Shown here: positions 11,392 to 22,441 of the stretch, piece after piece
Layout: each line of letters starts with the position of its first letter
Position numbering within the stretch: the stretch's first letter is position 1
NCBI GenBank assembly: GCA_019454045.1
Contig: SKCR01025359.1
Coordinates: forward strand, 1 to 64,000
DNA length: 64,000 nucleotides
DNA from: Zanthoxylum bungeanum
Lineage: Eukaryota; Streptophyta; Magnoliopsida; Sapindales; Rutaceae
Direction of reading: 5' to 3'
Notes under the pieces: generated by a model
What the model was told of the DNA's origin: nothing
Seen by the model: only the letters and a program-made list of their open reading frames with translations
Databases searched by the model: none
Program-made: the position numbers and the translations under genes

Positions 11392-12328
11392 ATTTGTTGT
11401 CGGGCTTTTGATGAGTCTCCCCTCTTCCCTAACCCAACGGGAATCTATGGTGTCTTTTCGAACTGCATGTTAGTATGTACGTGTGTAATGCATGAAATAT
11501 ACAAGATCATTAAGATTTTTACACTAGTTGGCCCATTATCATTTTAAAGCATTTAATCATACTATTGCGCGGTGCAAACTTGTCCCAGTTGAAAAGGCCC
11601 AACAAGTTTATACTTTTGCGATAACATGGCTAAACAACTTCAAATAATAAAAGGCCTAAACACAAAATGGCCCATTGGCATTTTAGAAGCTTTTGGCCCA
11701 ATTGTCAAAGGACACGAACTCGTCCCAGTTTAAATGGCCCAATAAGTTCATATCTCTTGACAAGAGGTTCGATTGAATCCAAATGACGATGATCCCAAAT
11801 ACAAACATAAAGAAATAATTTTTATTAGTCATACAACTATGGTTCACATACAGGTTTACATGAGTGTAAACAAAGGCTCTCGCTGAGGAAGGATTGCCCA
11901 CAACTAGGACTCCCCACTCAAGGGTTTGAGCGACCAAGTGAGCGCACCTTGTTTATACCTTAAGGTACGTGCCAATAAGTTATGGTGTGTGACTAACTGT
12001 CAAATGTATTTCTTACTGTAGATTCCCCAGAGGGAGGGTGGAGCGAACTCTCTTAAATACCTAAGCCTCTTAGGCTCTTATCACTTTGGTGATGGGAATA
12101 AACAACAAGTCCTCCAAATTAGTCTGTCACAGCGAGCTACAGATAATGATTATCTAGGTGTCTTCACAGCTATTCCTTATAGAAAGGTAGTGAGTGAAGG
12201 AAGACACCAACCCATCACCTAGCCTTAACAATGCCTTTGATTAAACTCCATAAACCTACAATAGACATGGTTAATTTAAAGTAAAAATCACGAACATTAC
12301 AAGACATTATTTCGGGGCCGATTCTCTA
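11392..12328 (-). other. Untranslated leader of Tat-like copy C
   Basis: Non-coding sequence between PBS and gag, nearly the same as 18412-19348. It contains cccaacaagtttatacttttgcgataac and a repeat of it (about 11600 and 11730). It has no coding frame and is probably the RNA leader used for packaging. Confidence 0.65.
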
Positions 12329-12345
12329 TCCCAGTGGAGTCGCCA
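12329..12345 (-). promoter_or_regulatory. Primer binding site, copy C
   Basis: On the minus strand TGGCGACTCCACTGGGA, three bases inside the LTR end. It has one G fewer than copies D and F, which read TGGCGACTCCACTGGGGA. The tRNA it pairs with was not identified. Confidence 0.65.
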
Positions 12346-12348
12346 GAC

Positions 12349-14801
12349 TGTAGGATAAAGAAATCGGCGGCGCTGTTCTAGGCTCGCGGCCTAGTTGGGA
12401 GTACGGAGTATTCCCATGGGGGAACTAAACCGGAGAAATAACATGGAGTCACCATCCAGTGTGAACTGGGAAAATGATTTAAGGCCGCACTCACCCCTCG
12501 CAAGGGAAGACCTCAAACCGTTGGGTTTGGAATGGTCCCTTACTTATACAACTTGTAATGAAATAATTTGTGCAATAACTTAACTGAATCTACGCAACAT
12601 ACATGCTCAAGAGCAACCTATATCTAGTTTGCATGCTTTAACAGTCATTCGAAATACGGCTAACACACAATAATTTCATGAGTATATGGAATTATCAAGC
12701 ACGGAAAAATAAATAATAATTTAAACATAAACGTAAATTAATTCCTATTACGAAAAGAAAAAATCTAAATCATGCAAAAGAAATAACATACTAACGGCTA
12801 AATCATGCTCAAATACATGGTTGGATGAACGAAAATGTATGTCCCTCAAGTGGTACATGAAGTTGTTGTTGGGGTTGGTGCTCACAGCGTCAATTCCCGA
12901 TTGTATTTCTTTATGAATACTTCTGTAAAACATTATTATTTGAATAATATATGCAGTTTCTATTATAATGTATCTTTTAATATGGTAAAGACGTAATGAC
13001 CTTAGAATGACTAGTCATGGTACAGTTGCAAAAGTGTCGCAACTGACATTGAGTTGTATCATGACGTTGTCATTCTCAGACAGTTCCTGGTCAAGGTTTA
13101 CACTACTTGGTCAGTATAGTTAACCCGTTGAGACCGGTACATGTCGTATACTAGAATATATGATTCCAATGGTTTCTCAATGAACCATAAGTCTTGGAGA
13201 CTAGTATAGACGTGTAGGTGTTTATAGCGGATAAACACTGAATGGCTCACCGAAGATTCTTAATGGATGGTACACCAACGTCAATAAGAATCTTATCGGG
13301 TTGAGTAGCACTTGTGATTCTTAGACTTGAGATGCCAATGTGGGCACATGAGACATATTCTACACTTAGATGACAGTTACGTCACCGATCTATTTAGATT
13401 AGACCTCCGCATGTTCGTTGGGTGTAGATAGATCCTCAGGGTGTCCTGTGTGTATCAAGATAGGATATGTCAATTTTCTGTATCAGAGCATAGGTAGTCC
13501 ATATGATTAGCAATCAGATAAAATCCATGGGCCCGTGGTACAATTTAGAAGTTAGTTCTAAATGTTCTCTTTGAGATTGCTAATAGAATAGTCGACTGGA
13601 TAATCCCCATAGAGATTTGACGTTTACATCTATATCTCTGGGATATATCCGATACCTGTGACGGAGGAATTATACATTTGCCATGACCTCGACCTGTATG
13701 ATTTAGCGAGTTTATCCATGATCGTCATAATTTATGGGTGGATAAATTATGGACACGAAATTGGATTTCGTGACGGATATGCCTGAATCTAGAGAGTCTC
13801 AATAATGAAATATACTCGTAGAGCACTAGAGCAACATTTATAAATAATGTTGATTATTTATAAAGTCGTTTAAAGGTTAAACACAAAATACATGTTTAAG
13901 GACCCGATAGTCATTTCCTTAATTATTGTGTATTTACATTTAATACTTGATTAATTTAAATACACATTAATTAATAGTCAAATTGAGATATTTGACTAAT
14001 ATCATAAATGTATATATGTATTTAATATTTAATGTAAATATAATACATATATTTAATATATTTGTATTTAATTAATTAATTAATTATTTAATTGTTAAAT
14101 GATTAAATTAATTAAAATATAAATATCTTAAGATTTAGATATTTGTTTTAAATGGCTAAGTTGCCTTTGTTGACTTATTAGAAATATCTTTAAAGTGTTT
14201 ATTAGATATTTTAACAAGTTGATTAAATGAAAACCAAATGAAATTGAAATTAATTGTTTTGTAGATGCTTGTTGTAATATTCGGCCAAGGTAAAATTTTG
14301 GGTTCTTTTTATAGGCAAAGTTGGTGCATTTATGGGGTGGGCTATTGTTGGTGGAGGCTATTAATTGGGAGGCCATTTAATGGCTTAATTTCTTTGTAGT
14401 TTGGTGAAGGATTAATGTTGAAAGTGAGATGTGAGATGGTTTGTCAATGGGCATGGGGTTGGTTTGGTGGAGGATGGATGTGTTGTGTTTGACTTGGAGG
14501 GAGAAGGCTATTTATTGAGAGGCTATTGGTGGATGCTATTAAATGGGTGTGGAGTAGGTATCTTAGGTGGGCTTGGTGTGTGATTTGGTTGGGTTTTGTG
14601 GGCTTATGGGCGTTTTGGGCAAAGGAAGATTTTGAAACAGAGGTCCAACGAGCAAACCCGAAGCTAAGCAAATGATTTAAATCCAACAAGGTATCAATTT
14701 CTGACTCTTTCCTTCCGACGTCTGTTTCCCGCGACTTAAAAGGTAGTGCCTCCGTACGAGGCTAATCATCGGGACTTATAAGCAAAAATGCAGTGCCTAT
14801 A
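12349..14801 (-). mobile_element. LTR C, shared Tat-like LTR with a replaced middle
   Basis: Minus orientation. The left end TGTAGGATAAAG (12349) is followed by the ggccgcactcacccctcgcaaggg block. The right end is cagtgcctata (14801), which mutates the terminal inverted repeat. It is the 5' LTR of the interior to its left (6722-12348) and the 3' LTR of the interior to its right (14802-19369). Its centre (12867 to about 14298) is foreign copia-type sequence. LTR sequence resumes at the ttctttttataggcaaagttgg block. Confidence 0.8.
12867..14298 (+). mobile_element. Copia-type LTR fragment inside LTR C
   Basis: Starts TGTTGGGGTTGGTGCTCACA, a typical copia LTR opening, and becomes very AT-rich (13850-14120). 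No matching CCAACA end, PBS or coding region is seen. It replaces about 1.4 kb of the LTR instead of splitting it cleanly, so it is a truncated LTR or a recombination product. It differs from the Angela-like LTR at 20496. Confidence 0.55.
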
Positions 14802-14940
14802 GTCGCCCTCACTTTGATGGGACTCGTGCAGTGTGTGACAATGACAATCCTATCAAAGTTATGCGATGCATTTTTACTTACCTGGCTCGCCAGCTGCCAC
14901 TTGACTTGCATGTTGCCTTGAACTGAGTTGATCTGATTGT
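14802..14940 (-). other. 3' internal end of Tat-like copy D
   Basis: Matches 4198-4340 (cactttgatgggactcgtgcagtgtgtgac, atgcatttttacttacctgg), which places it just inside a 3' LTR. Non-coding. Confidence 0.65.
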
Positions 14941-15885
14941 GCCATACCCGGCATGCTAAACCTCATACCCGAGGTGTTGCGATTGCGTCTCGATACCCAG
15001 AGTGTCGCATCAGTGTCTCCAAACCCAGAGTGCCATACCTGGCATGCTAAACCCTATACCCGAGGCGTCGCGGTTGCGTCTCCATACCCAGAGTGTCGCA
15101 GTAGTGTCTCCACACCCGGAGTGTCATACCCGGCATACTAAACCCTATACCCGTGGCATCGCAGTTGCATCTCCATACCATGAGTGTCGCAGTAGTGTCT
15201 CCATACCCGGCATGCTAAACCCCATACTCGAGGCGTCACAGTTGTGCCTCCATACCCAGAGTGTCGCAGTAGTGTCTCCATACCCGGAGTGCCATACCTG
15301 GCATGCTAAACCCCATACCCAAGCCATCGCGGTTGCGTCTCCATACCCAGAGTGTCGTAGTAGTGTCTCCATACCCGGAGTGCCATACCCGGCATGCTAA
15401 ACCCCATACCCAAGGTGTCGCGGTTGCGTCTCCACGCCCAGAGTGTCACAGTAGTGTCTCCATACTCGGAGTGCCATACCTGGCATGCTAAACCCCATAC
15501 CCAAGCCATCGCGGTTGCGTCTCCATACCCAGAGTGTCGCAGTAGTGTCTCCATACCCGGAGTACCATACTCGGCATGCTAAACCCCATACCCAAGGAGT
15601 CGCGGTTGCGTCTCCATGCCCAGAGTGTCACAGTAGTGTCTCCATACCCGGAGTGCCATACCCAGCATGCTAAAACCAATAACCGAGGCATCGTGGTTGC
15701 GTCTCCATACCCAGAGTGTCGCAGTAGTGTCTCCATACCCGAAGTGTCATACCAGGCATGCTGAACCCCATACCCGAGGTGTCGCGGTTGCGTCTCCATA
15801 CCCAGAGTGTCGCAGTACTGTCTCCATACCCGGAGTGCCATACCTGGCATGCAAAACCCATACCCGAGGTGTCGCGGTTGTGTCT
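14941..15885. repeat. 91-bp minisatellite array 2
   Basis: Landmark catgctaaacccc recurs at about 14950, 15041, 15134, 15210, 15301, 15392, 15483, 15574, 15665, 15756 and 15848. Most steps are exactly 91 bp; the unit before 15210 is shortened. Because 91 is not a multiple of three, overlapping 62-residue frames appear in every unit. They have no coding value. The right end abuts integrase directly. Confidence 0.92.
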
Positions 15886-16595
15886 CCTATCCCATACTTA
15901 TGTAGCATTGCCTTTGTTTCTCCTTGAAACTGAATTCCATTGTTTGTTACTACATGATGCGGCATTCCATATCGGTATATGAGATTCCGAGCTATGAACT
16001 TCGCCATATGCTTGCTGTAACATTTCGAATTGACTCGGCTTCTACCCATTCGGAAAAGTAGTCCACTGCCACCACTATGAAACGATGTCCATTCGATGCA
16101 TGCGGTCGAATCACTTTGATCATATCAATTCCCCATGCTGAGAAAGGCCATGGCTCTGATAGCCCGTGTAACTCTGTGTGAGGTAGATGGTTCAAATTAC
16201 CGTGTGCTTGACAATCATGACAATGTTTTACCAGCTTTACACAGTCTGTCTCCATGGTCAACAATAGAATCCTTGTCTTACAATCTGGCGAGACAAATTC
16301 AACCCATTCATGTACGGTCCACATACTACGGCATGTACTTCTTCCATTACTTTCTGAGCCTCTTCTTTTCTTAAACATTTCAGCTGAATGCCATTTCTTT
16401 CCTCTTGTAGAGTTCTCCTTTCAAAATCACATACTGAGAAGTCAAATTCTGAATGGCTATCCTATCTTTTCTGCTTGCTTCTTCTGGGAGTTCTTTGTGT
16501 TCCAGGTATCGTTGAATATCATGGTACCAAGGTTTCCCATCGTCGACCTCCACTTCCAAAACTCTTTCTATCTCATAAACTGGTTCCCAATCTCG
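15886..16595 (-). pseudogene. Tat-like integrase, truncated (copy D)
   Basis: The minus strand reads KPWYHDIQRYLEHKELPEEA, YVILKGELYKR, KHCHDCQAHGNLNH, WGIDMIKVIRPHASNGHRF and YGMPHHVVTNNGIQF. Integrase then breaks off at KYGIG and runs into the minisatellite. The second catalytic Asp is replaced by Asn (TNN in place of TDN), and the third catalytic segment is lost. Frame breaks occur near 16380 and 16010. Inactive. Confidence 0.85.
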
Positions 16596-17095
16596 ATAGT
16601 ATCTTCAAATAGCACACATTGATGGATGAGCCATCATCCACCATTACACAGGATGTCTACCATCCTCTTACTTCAGCTCTGATGAATAGTGGCTTATTGT
16701 GATTTCTTCCCTCTGCCGGGAGTTCTTCCTCAGAAAAGGTTATTGCTTGCAAAGCTTCCTTCTGTACTGATCCCACAAACATTGTAGGATTAGTATCCTC
16801 TGGTATTATTATTTTGGTCAAGGCTTCAACCATAGCAAGCTTGTGCTCCTGTGATGAACACAACAATTCCCAGATGCTGACCTGTGCCCGTGTCTTCTGT
16901 AGCTGGCGCAGCACTGTACCCCCTTCAGTATTATCCGTATTTTCTGCTACTTCTCTTCCTTCTGTCAACACTTCTCTACCCTTCTCAGTCGTGTCACTGT
17001 AGAAACACCCGATGTGTGTCATTCCTCTCACCTCTTCTTCATCACTACTAGAGAAGTCCTCCCAGAAATTCTTTCCCTTCTCTGTTTCATCCTCA
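16575..17095 (-). pseudogene. Start of Tat-like pol with protease motif (copy D)
   Basis: The minus strand reads LRQLQKTRAQVSIWELLCSS, ITFSEEELPAEGRNHNKPLF and then, after a stop, VMVDDGSSINVC (about 16611-16647). The last is the aspartic-protease motif of this lineage, where VLVDNGS is usual. Homology ends around 16580-16600 and the next recognisable sequence is the RNase H-integrase linker, so RT and most of RNase H are deleted. Confidence 0.75.
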
Positions 17096-17106
17096 CTGTT
17101 ACTATC

Positions 17107-18411
17107 CTAAATCCCCTGGCAAAAGGCTTGGTGGTCAAAGGACTTGAGGACAAGGCTCTCGGGTAGGCCAGAGTTGATCATATAGGTGGGTGGTGGAACG
17201 GAGTGGAAGTTTGGTAGGGGGTTTTTGTGTGTGTTGGGCTGTTCTTTTTCAGGGTCGGGTATTTTGTGGGAGTCTATGAGGTCCTTGATTTCATGCCGGA
17301 GGTGGGCACAGCTGTCAGTGTCATGGCCATTTTGCTGGTGAAAGTGAGAATAACGGTGCATGTTAAGGTGTGGTGGGGGAGGATTTGGGAGTGGTTTAGC
17401 CTCTAAGGGTTTTAGGAGTCCTTGCCTTGCCAACTTCTCAAGTACTTTGGACAGAGGTCTACCCAGGTTGGAGAAACGCCGGTTCTTGATAGCAGCAACC
17501 TCAGTAGAAATAGGCTTGGCACATGATGGTCCCCCGATAGTCCTCATGTTCAGGCTATAGAACTTTCTATTCTCAGCCAATTCTTCCTCAATATCTATGA
17601 TAGTTTCCCTCAACTGTCAAAAATCAGTCATCATGGAGGTCATTCTCCTCATCTTGCCATAAATAGAGGGCTTGGTGCCCTTGATGATCATCTTGATTTG
17701 GTCATTCTCTGACGGCCGAGTGTGTATCTTTAAAAGCTGGCTCCTCCAGCGGTCTACATACTATTTGAAGCTATCTTTCAGCTTCTGCTTGGTATTTTCG
17801 AAGTCGCGGAGCGACAAGACGATCTCCAAATCTGTGACATATTGACTCAGAAAAGCCTATGCCAATGCTCTCAAATCATCCTTGACTTTCCCTTAAGGCC
17901 ATGATACCATACCACGAGTGCCCCCTGAAGCGACATCCGAACATTTTCTGAACTTGGCGCTTTGATAGACCCACTGAACTCATAACTGAAGCATACTATC
18001 GGAGATGGACCCTCGGATCCCCATTCCCATTGAACTTGGCTATGTCGGGCATCTTAAACTGAGCTGGTAGCTGCTCCTCAAAGGTCATCGCCTCATAGTC
18101 CAATAAGTCCTCATGCTTACCCTTTAGTTTACGGGTAACTGACTCCACTTGATCATAGAATTTCTATATCTCAGCCTGAGATCCGGCTATCTTCCCAGCT
18201 GCATACTCGGCCATATCATCATCAAAGATAGGGATATCATCATTCACCCTGTTCGGAGGCTCCTCACGCCTCTTATTCTCAGAGCTTCCCCAGCACGGGG
18301 CACAACCATATTAGACACAGCGGCGGTCAAAGCTTGCAGTTGCTCAGTAACCTTGGTGAGATTGGCTTCAAGCTGATCCATACGAGACCTCTCGTTAACT
18401 GATTCACTAAT
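17107..18411 (-). pseudogene. Tat-like gag (copy D)
   Basis: Same gag as copies C and E. The C-terminal half (17107-17613) is one open frame with SHFHQQNGHDTDSCAHLRHE, a zinc-knuckle-like motif in which the first Cys of the family is Ser, and PPPTYMINSGLPESLVLKSF. The N-terminal half is broken by several shifts and stops (near 17625, 17760, 17890 and 18250). The gag start at about 18411 aligns with 11391. Non-functional. Confidence 0.8.
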
Positions 18412-19348
18412 ATTTATTGACGGCCTTTTGATGTGTCTCCCCTCTTCCCTAACCCAACGGGAATCTATGGTGTCTTTTCGGACTGCATGTTAGTATGTAC
18501 GTGTGTAATGCATGAAATATACAAGATCATTAAGATTTTTACACCAGTTGGCCCACTATCATTTTAAAGCATTTAATCATACTATTGCGCGGTCCAAACT
18601 TGTCCCAGTTGAAAAGGCCCAACAAGTTTATACTTTTGCGATAACATGGCTAAACAACTTCAAATAATAAAAGGCCTAAACACAAAATGGCCCATCGGCA
18701 TTTTAGAAGCTTTTGGCCCAATTGTCAAAAGACACGAACTCCTCCCAGTTTAAATGGCCCAACAAGTTCATATCTCTTGACAACAGATCTGACTGAATCC
18801 AAATGACGATGATCCCAAACACAAACATAAATAAATAATTTTTATTGGTCATACAACTATGGTTCACATGCAGGTTTACATGAGTGTAAACAAAGGCTCT
18901 TGCTGATGAAGGATTGCCCACAACTAGGACTCCCCACACAAGGGTTCGAGCGACCAAGTGAGCGCACCTTTTTTATACCTTAAGGTACGTGCCAACGAGT
19001 TACGGTGTGTGACTAACTGTCAAATGGATTTCTTACTGTAGATTCCCCAAAGGGAGGGTGGAGCGAACTCTCTTAAATACCCAAGCCTCTTAGGCTCTTA
19101 TTGCCTTGGTGACAGGAATAAACAACAAGTCCTCCAAATTAGTCTATCACAGTGAGCTACAGATAATGATTATCTAGGTGCCTTCACAGCTTTTCCCTAT
19201 AGAAAGGTAGTGAGTGAAGGAAGACACCAAACCATCACCTAGGCTTAAAAATGCCTTTGATTAAACTCCCTAAACCTACAATAGACTTGTTTAATTTAAA
19301 GCACAAATCACGAACATTACAAGACATTATTTCGGGGCCGATTCTCTA
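18412..19348 (-). other. Untranslated leader of Tat-like copy D
   Basis: Non-coding, near-identical to 11392-12328. The 84-residue frame at 18703-18957 is shared with the other leader but has no recognisable domain, and its likeness simply follows from DNA identity. Confidence 0.6.
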
Positions 19349-19366
19349 TCCCCAGTGGAGTCGCCA
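19349..19366 (-). promoter_or_regulatory. Primer binding site, copy D
   Basis: TGGCGACTCCACTGGGGA on the minus strand, three bases from the LTR D end (TGTAGG at 19370). It is identical to the copy at 40864-40881. Confidence 0.75.
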
Positions 19367-19369
19367 GAC

Positions 19370-20495
19370 TGTAGGACACAAAAATCGGTGACGTTGTTCC
19401 AGGCTCGCGGCCTGGTTGGGAGTATGGAGTAGTCCCACGATGGAACTAAACCGGAGAAATAACAAGGAGTCGCCACCCAATGTGAACTGGGAAAATGATT
19501 TAAGGCCGCACTCACCCCTCGCAAGGGAAGACCTCAAATCGTTGGGTTCGGAATGGTCCCTTACTTATTCCACTTGTAATTAAATAATTTGTGCAATAAA
19601 TTAACTGAATCTACGCAACATACATGCTTAAGAGCAACCTATATCTAGTTTGCATCCTTTAACAGTAAGTCGAAATACGGCAAACACGCAATAACACACA
19701 ATAATTTCATGAGTATATGGAATTATCAAACACGAAAAAATAAATAATAATTTAAACATAAGCGTAAATTAATTTCCTAATACGAAAGAAAACAACTAAA
19801 TCATGCATAAAGAAATAACATACTAACAGCTAAATCATGCCCAAATACATGGTTAGATGACCGAAATATGTATCTCCCTCAAGTGGTACTTGGAGTTGTT
19901 TCCCAAGTACAAACCGCACTACCGTCCATTCGGATTCGGCTACAGAATTTACGTCTGGGTTTCCATCCGATATACCATAAGAGAGAACACATATTCCATT
20001 CATCCCAAAGTCATATCATATACCCATCCACAATACTAATGCGAAATAAAGTAAAAAATAAATAAAAATAAATGAGGATAAGTAAGAGGGGTGCCCTCAG
20101 GTCTAACCTCTTAAGTCGTCTCTCGGAAGTGCGTTACATGGCCGTCGGAATGGTTGATGCTCCGCAACTCCTCCGGTTCACTGGTTCAACGTTTTCTTTC
20201 GCTATTTCGCTGTTTGGGCTGCTGTTTTTCTGTTGTTTTTTGGTCACTGTTTTTTGCTGTGTTAAGGGACTATTTTCGGTGGTCAGGGGCTGTCTGGGAG
20301 TGGTCAGGGGCTGTTGGGCGTGTTCAGGGGCTGTCTGGGCGTGTTCAGGGGCTGACTTCAGGGGCTGTTGGGCGTGTTCAAGGGCTGACTTCGGTGGTCA
20401 GGGGCTGTTTTCGGTGGTCAGGGGCTGTGTTAGATGGTCAGAGGCTATGTTTTAGGGGGTGTTTTCAATGGTCAGGGGCTATTTTCGGTGGTCAT
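19370..20495 (-). mobile_element. LTR D, 3' part
   Basis: Begins TGTAGGACACAAAAATCGG, carries the ggccgcactcacccctcgc and ccgtccattcggattcggc blocks, and runs into the ggtggtcaggggctg array. It is cut at 20495 by a copia element and resumes at 38726 in the same repeat motif. Confidence 0.85.
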
Positions 20496-22426
20496 TGTTG
20501 GACAATTATGACCCATAGCATCACTATTTGTAAAAGACATTGTGTTTTTGCACAAAATAATTATGTAGCAAAGGAAATTGCCTTTTATCATTTCGTAATT
20601 AGACTACTTTAATGTGTGAATGATGAAAGTCCTTATGATTAGTTCCGGATTGAGATGATATGAGAAAATGTCAATCCACGACGGTTTAATCATTAAATAT
20701 CCCCAGTCGTAATATTATCGAGACTGAACATCGATAATGCTGAATAGACTAGTATGGCACTTGTGCGTGTTATGGAAGCGTAACGACATAGTTCTTATAT
20801 ATTTAAGTATTGGATACTTATGCAAGTGTGGTAGGAGGTTGTGTTTACCGATTCTACGGAAACAGCTTCGCTCTGGATAGACCCTTCGGAATCCCATTGG
20901 TAGTATGACTGTGTGTCTATTGGAGTCCGCATCAGGGTAGGTGTATTTGGTCTTAACCTGAGACTTGCATCGCTAGTACTTGCGACAATCAATACGCTTT
21001 GGTTTTGGTCATCCATGACTTTAACATGTTCTATATACTCCTCTTCTGGGTTTATTGAGAATCGTAGTGTATTGGGTGTGATGTCAAGACGGAAGTTTCA
21101 CTTCAGTCATATGGAGATGATGGTCACGCATGGATACAGAATAGTTCTCTAAAGGGTTTCAACCATCGGGATAATATGAATAGGTCATGATTATCTGATA
21201 ATAAAGAGACTAGTTGCTAGTGATCTGATATATGCTTCGTACAGGGCAGACACTACTCCAGCCCAGGCCTTGCATGTGACATCCGATACTGGATCGCAAT
21301 ACGCAATACTATGTATACTACGCCTAACATAGATTATATATTCCATTAAGAATATTTCTGGAGAATTGGGTAGGCATGGCCCTTTGCTAGAAGCCAACCT
21401 TGTCTCGTAAATCGGTAAGAACGTAGTACGAGGTACATACGTGTTTGGATAGTCCGACGACCGGATTTATTGCCAATATATCCAGGGATCTCTTGGGTCA
21501 CTTCCCGAAGATTCACCGATGACGTATGATTCGAACTTTATTAATCTTAGATTAATAGCGGAGAGACTTTATCTGGGATAAAGAACTATTTGAAGAGAGA
21601 GAACGATTAATTTGGAAATAATCGATAAAATAATATATTCAATATATTATACGAAATTGGATTTCGACGCAGAATTAAAATTGGATTTTAATTCGGGCTA
21701 ACGAATTGATTTAGAATTAATTCGCTAGCGACGTGAATAGTAATTTTGCTACGCATAATTATTTAATTGAATTTGATTTAATTACGTCGCAACGAAAAAT
21801 TCGTTAATTCAGAATTAACGAACCCGAGCCCGGAATGTGTTTACGGCCACACTTCGATTTTGAATTAAAGTGGGGCCCACAAGTCACTTCGCGAGTCACA
21901 TCACTTTTCTTTTAGTGATAGACGTCAAGTCACCTTTTTGGTGAGTGACATGCAGTCACTATTCATGATGTTGGTTGGTGTGGATATTTAATGCAATTTT
22001 GGAGCCAAAATTTTGGTTGACTTTTTGAAAGCATATACCGAATATTTGGTAATTAATTTTCATTATTGTTTTTAGAAAACAAAACACAAAAGAGAAAAAT
22101 TATCTCTCCCTCATTTGGTCATTGCCGTGAGCCTCTCCATAGGGTAAGAAAATTATTTTCTTTCTTCCATCTTGCTAGCACACTAAAAGGATCAATACAA
22201 GGTGATAGGGAAACCGAACTTAGAGCTTGGAATCATTTGGAAGCTTGGCTTATTCATCTTCTTTAACAAAACAAGCCTTAGGCCGAATACATCAAGCAAG
22301 GAGGAAATTTTTGTTGATCTTCGCATCCAAAAGCCGCTCTTTGTAGTATGATTCCGCCATACTTCTTATGAGTATTCATTCTTTTCATTGCTTATATTGA
22401 TCTTGGGACCACCATAGAAACCAACA
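20496..22426 (+). mobile_element. Angela-like 5' LTR
   Basis: Starts TGTTGGACAATTATGACCCA and ends GAAACCAACA, giving a 6-bp terminal inverted repeat. It is followed at once by the primer binding site. Short frames inside are not genes. Confidence 0.88.
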
Positions 22427-22427
22427 A

Positions 22428-22441
22428 TGGTATCATGGAGC
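22428..22441 (+). promoter_or_regulatory. Primer binding site, initiator-Met type
   Basis: TGGTATCATGGAGC follows the LTR end by one base. It resembles TGGTATCAGAGC, which pairs with plant initiator tRNA-Met, with a two-base insertion. The related element on the other strand keeps the exact form (52085-52096). Confidence 0.7.

Noticed and set aside
15002..15861. Many 62-132 residue frames on both strands, for example MLNPIPK...
   Set aside because: They are the 91-bp repeat read in rotating frames. Identical spacing and presence on both strands rule out protein coding.
14941..15885. Possible CRISPR-like array
   Set aside because: Units are contiguous, degenerate tandem repeats without unique spacers, in a plant genome.
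18703..18957. 84-residue frame conserved at 11683-11937 and partly at 46811-47029
   Set aside because: Located in the untranslated leader. Likeness follows from overall DNA identity, there is no domain, and the frame is shortened in copy E.
22066..22266. 66-residue frame at the copia LTR 3' end, also near 38542
   Set aside because: Lies inside the LTR, is not conserved in the paired LTR, and has no domain.
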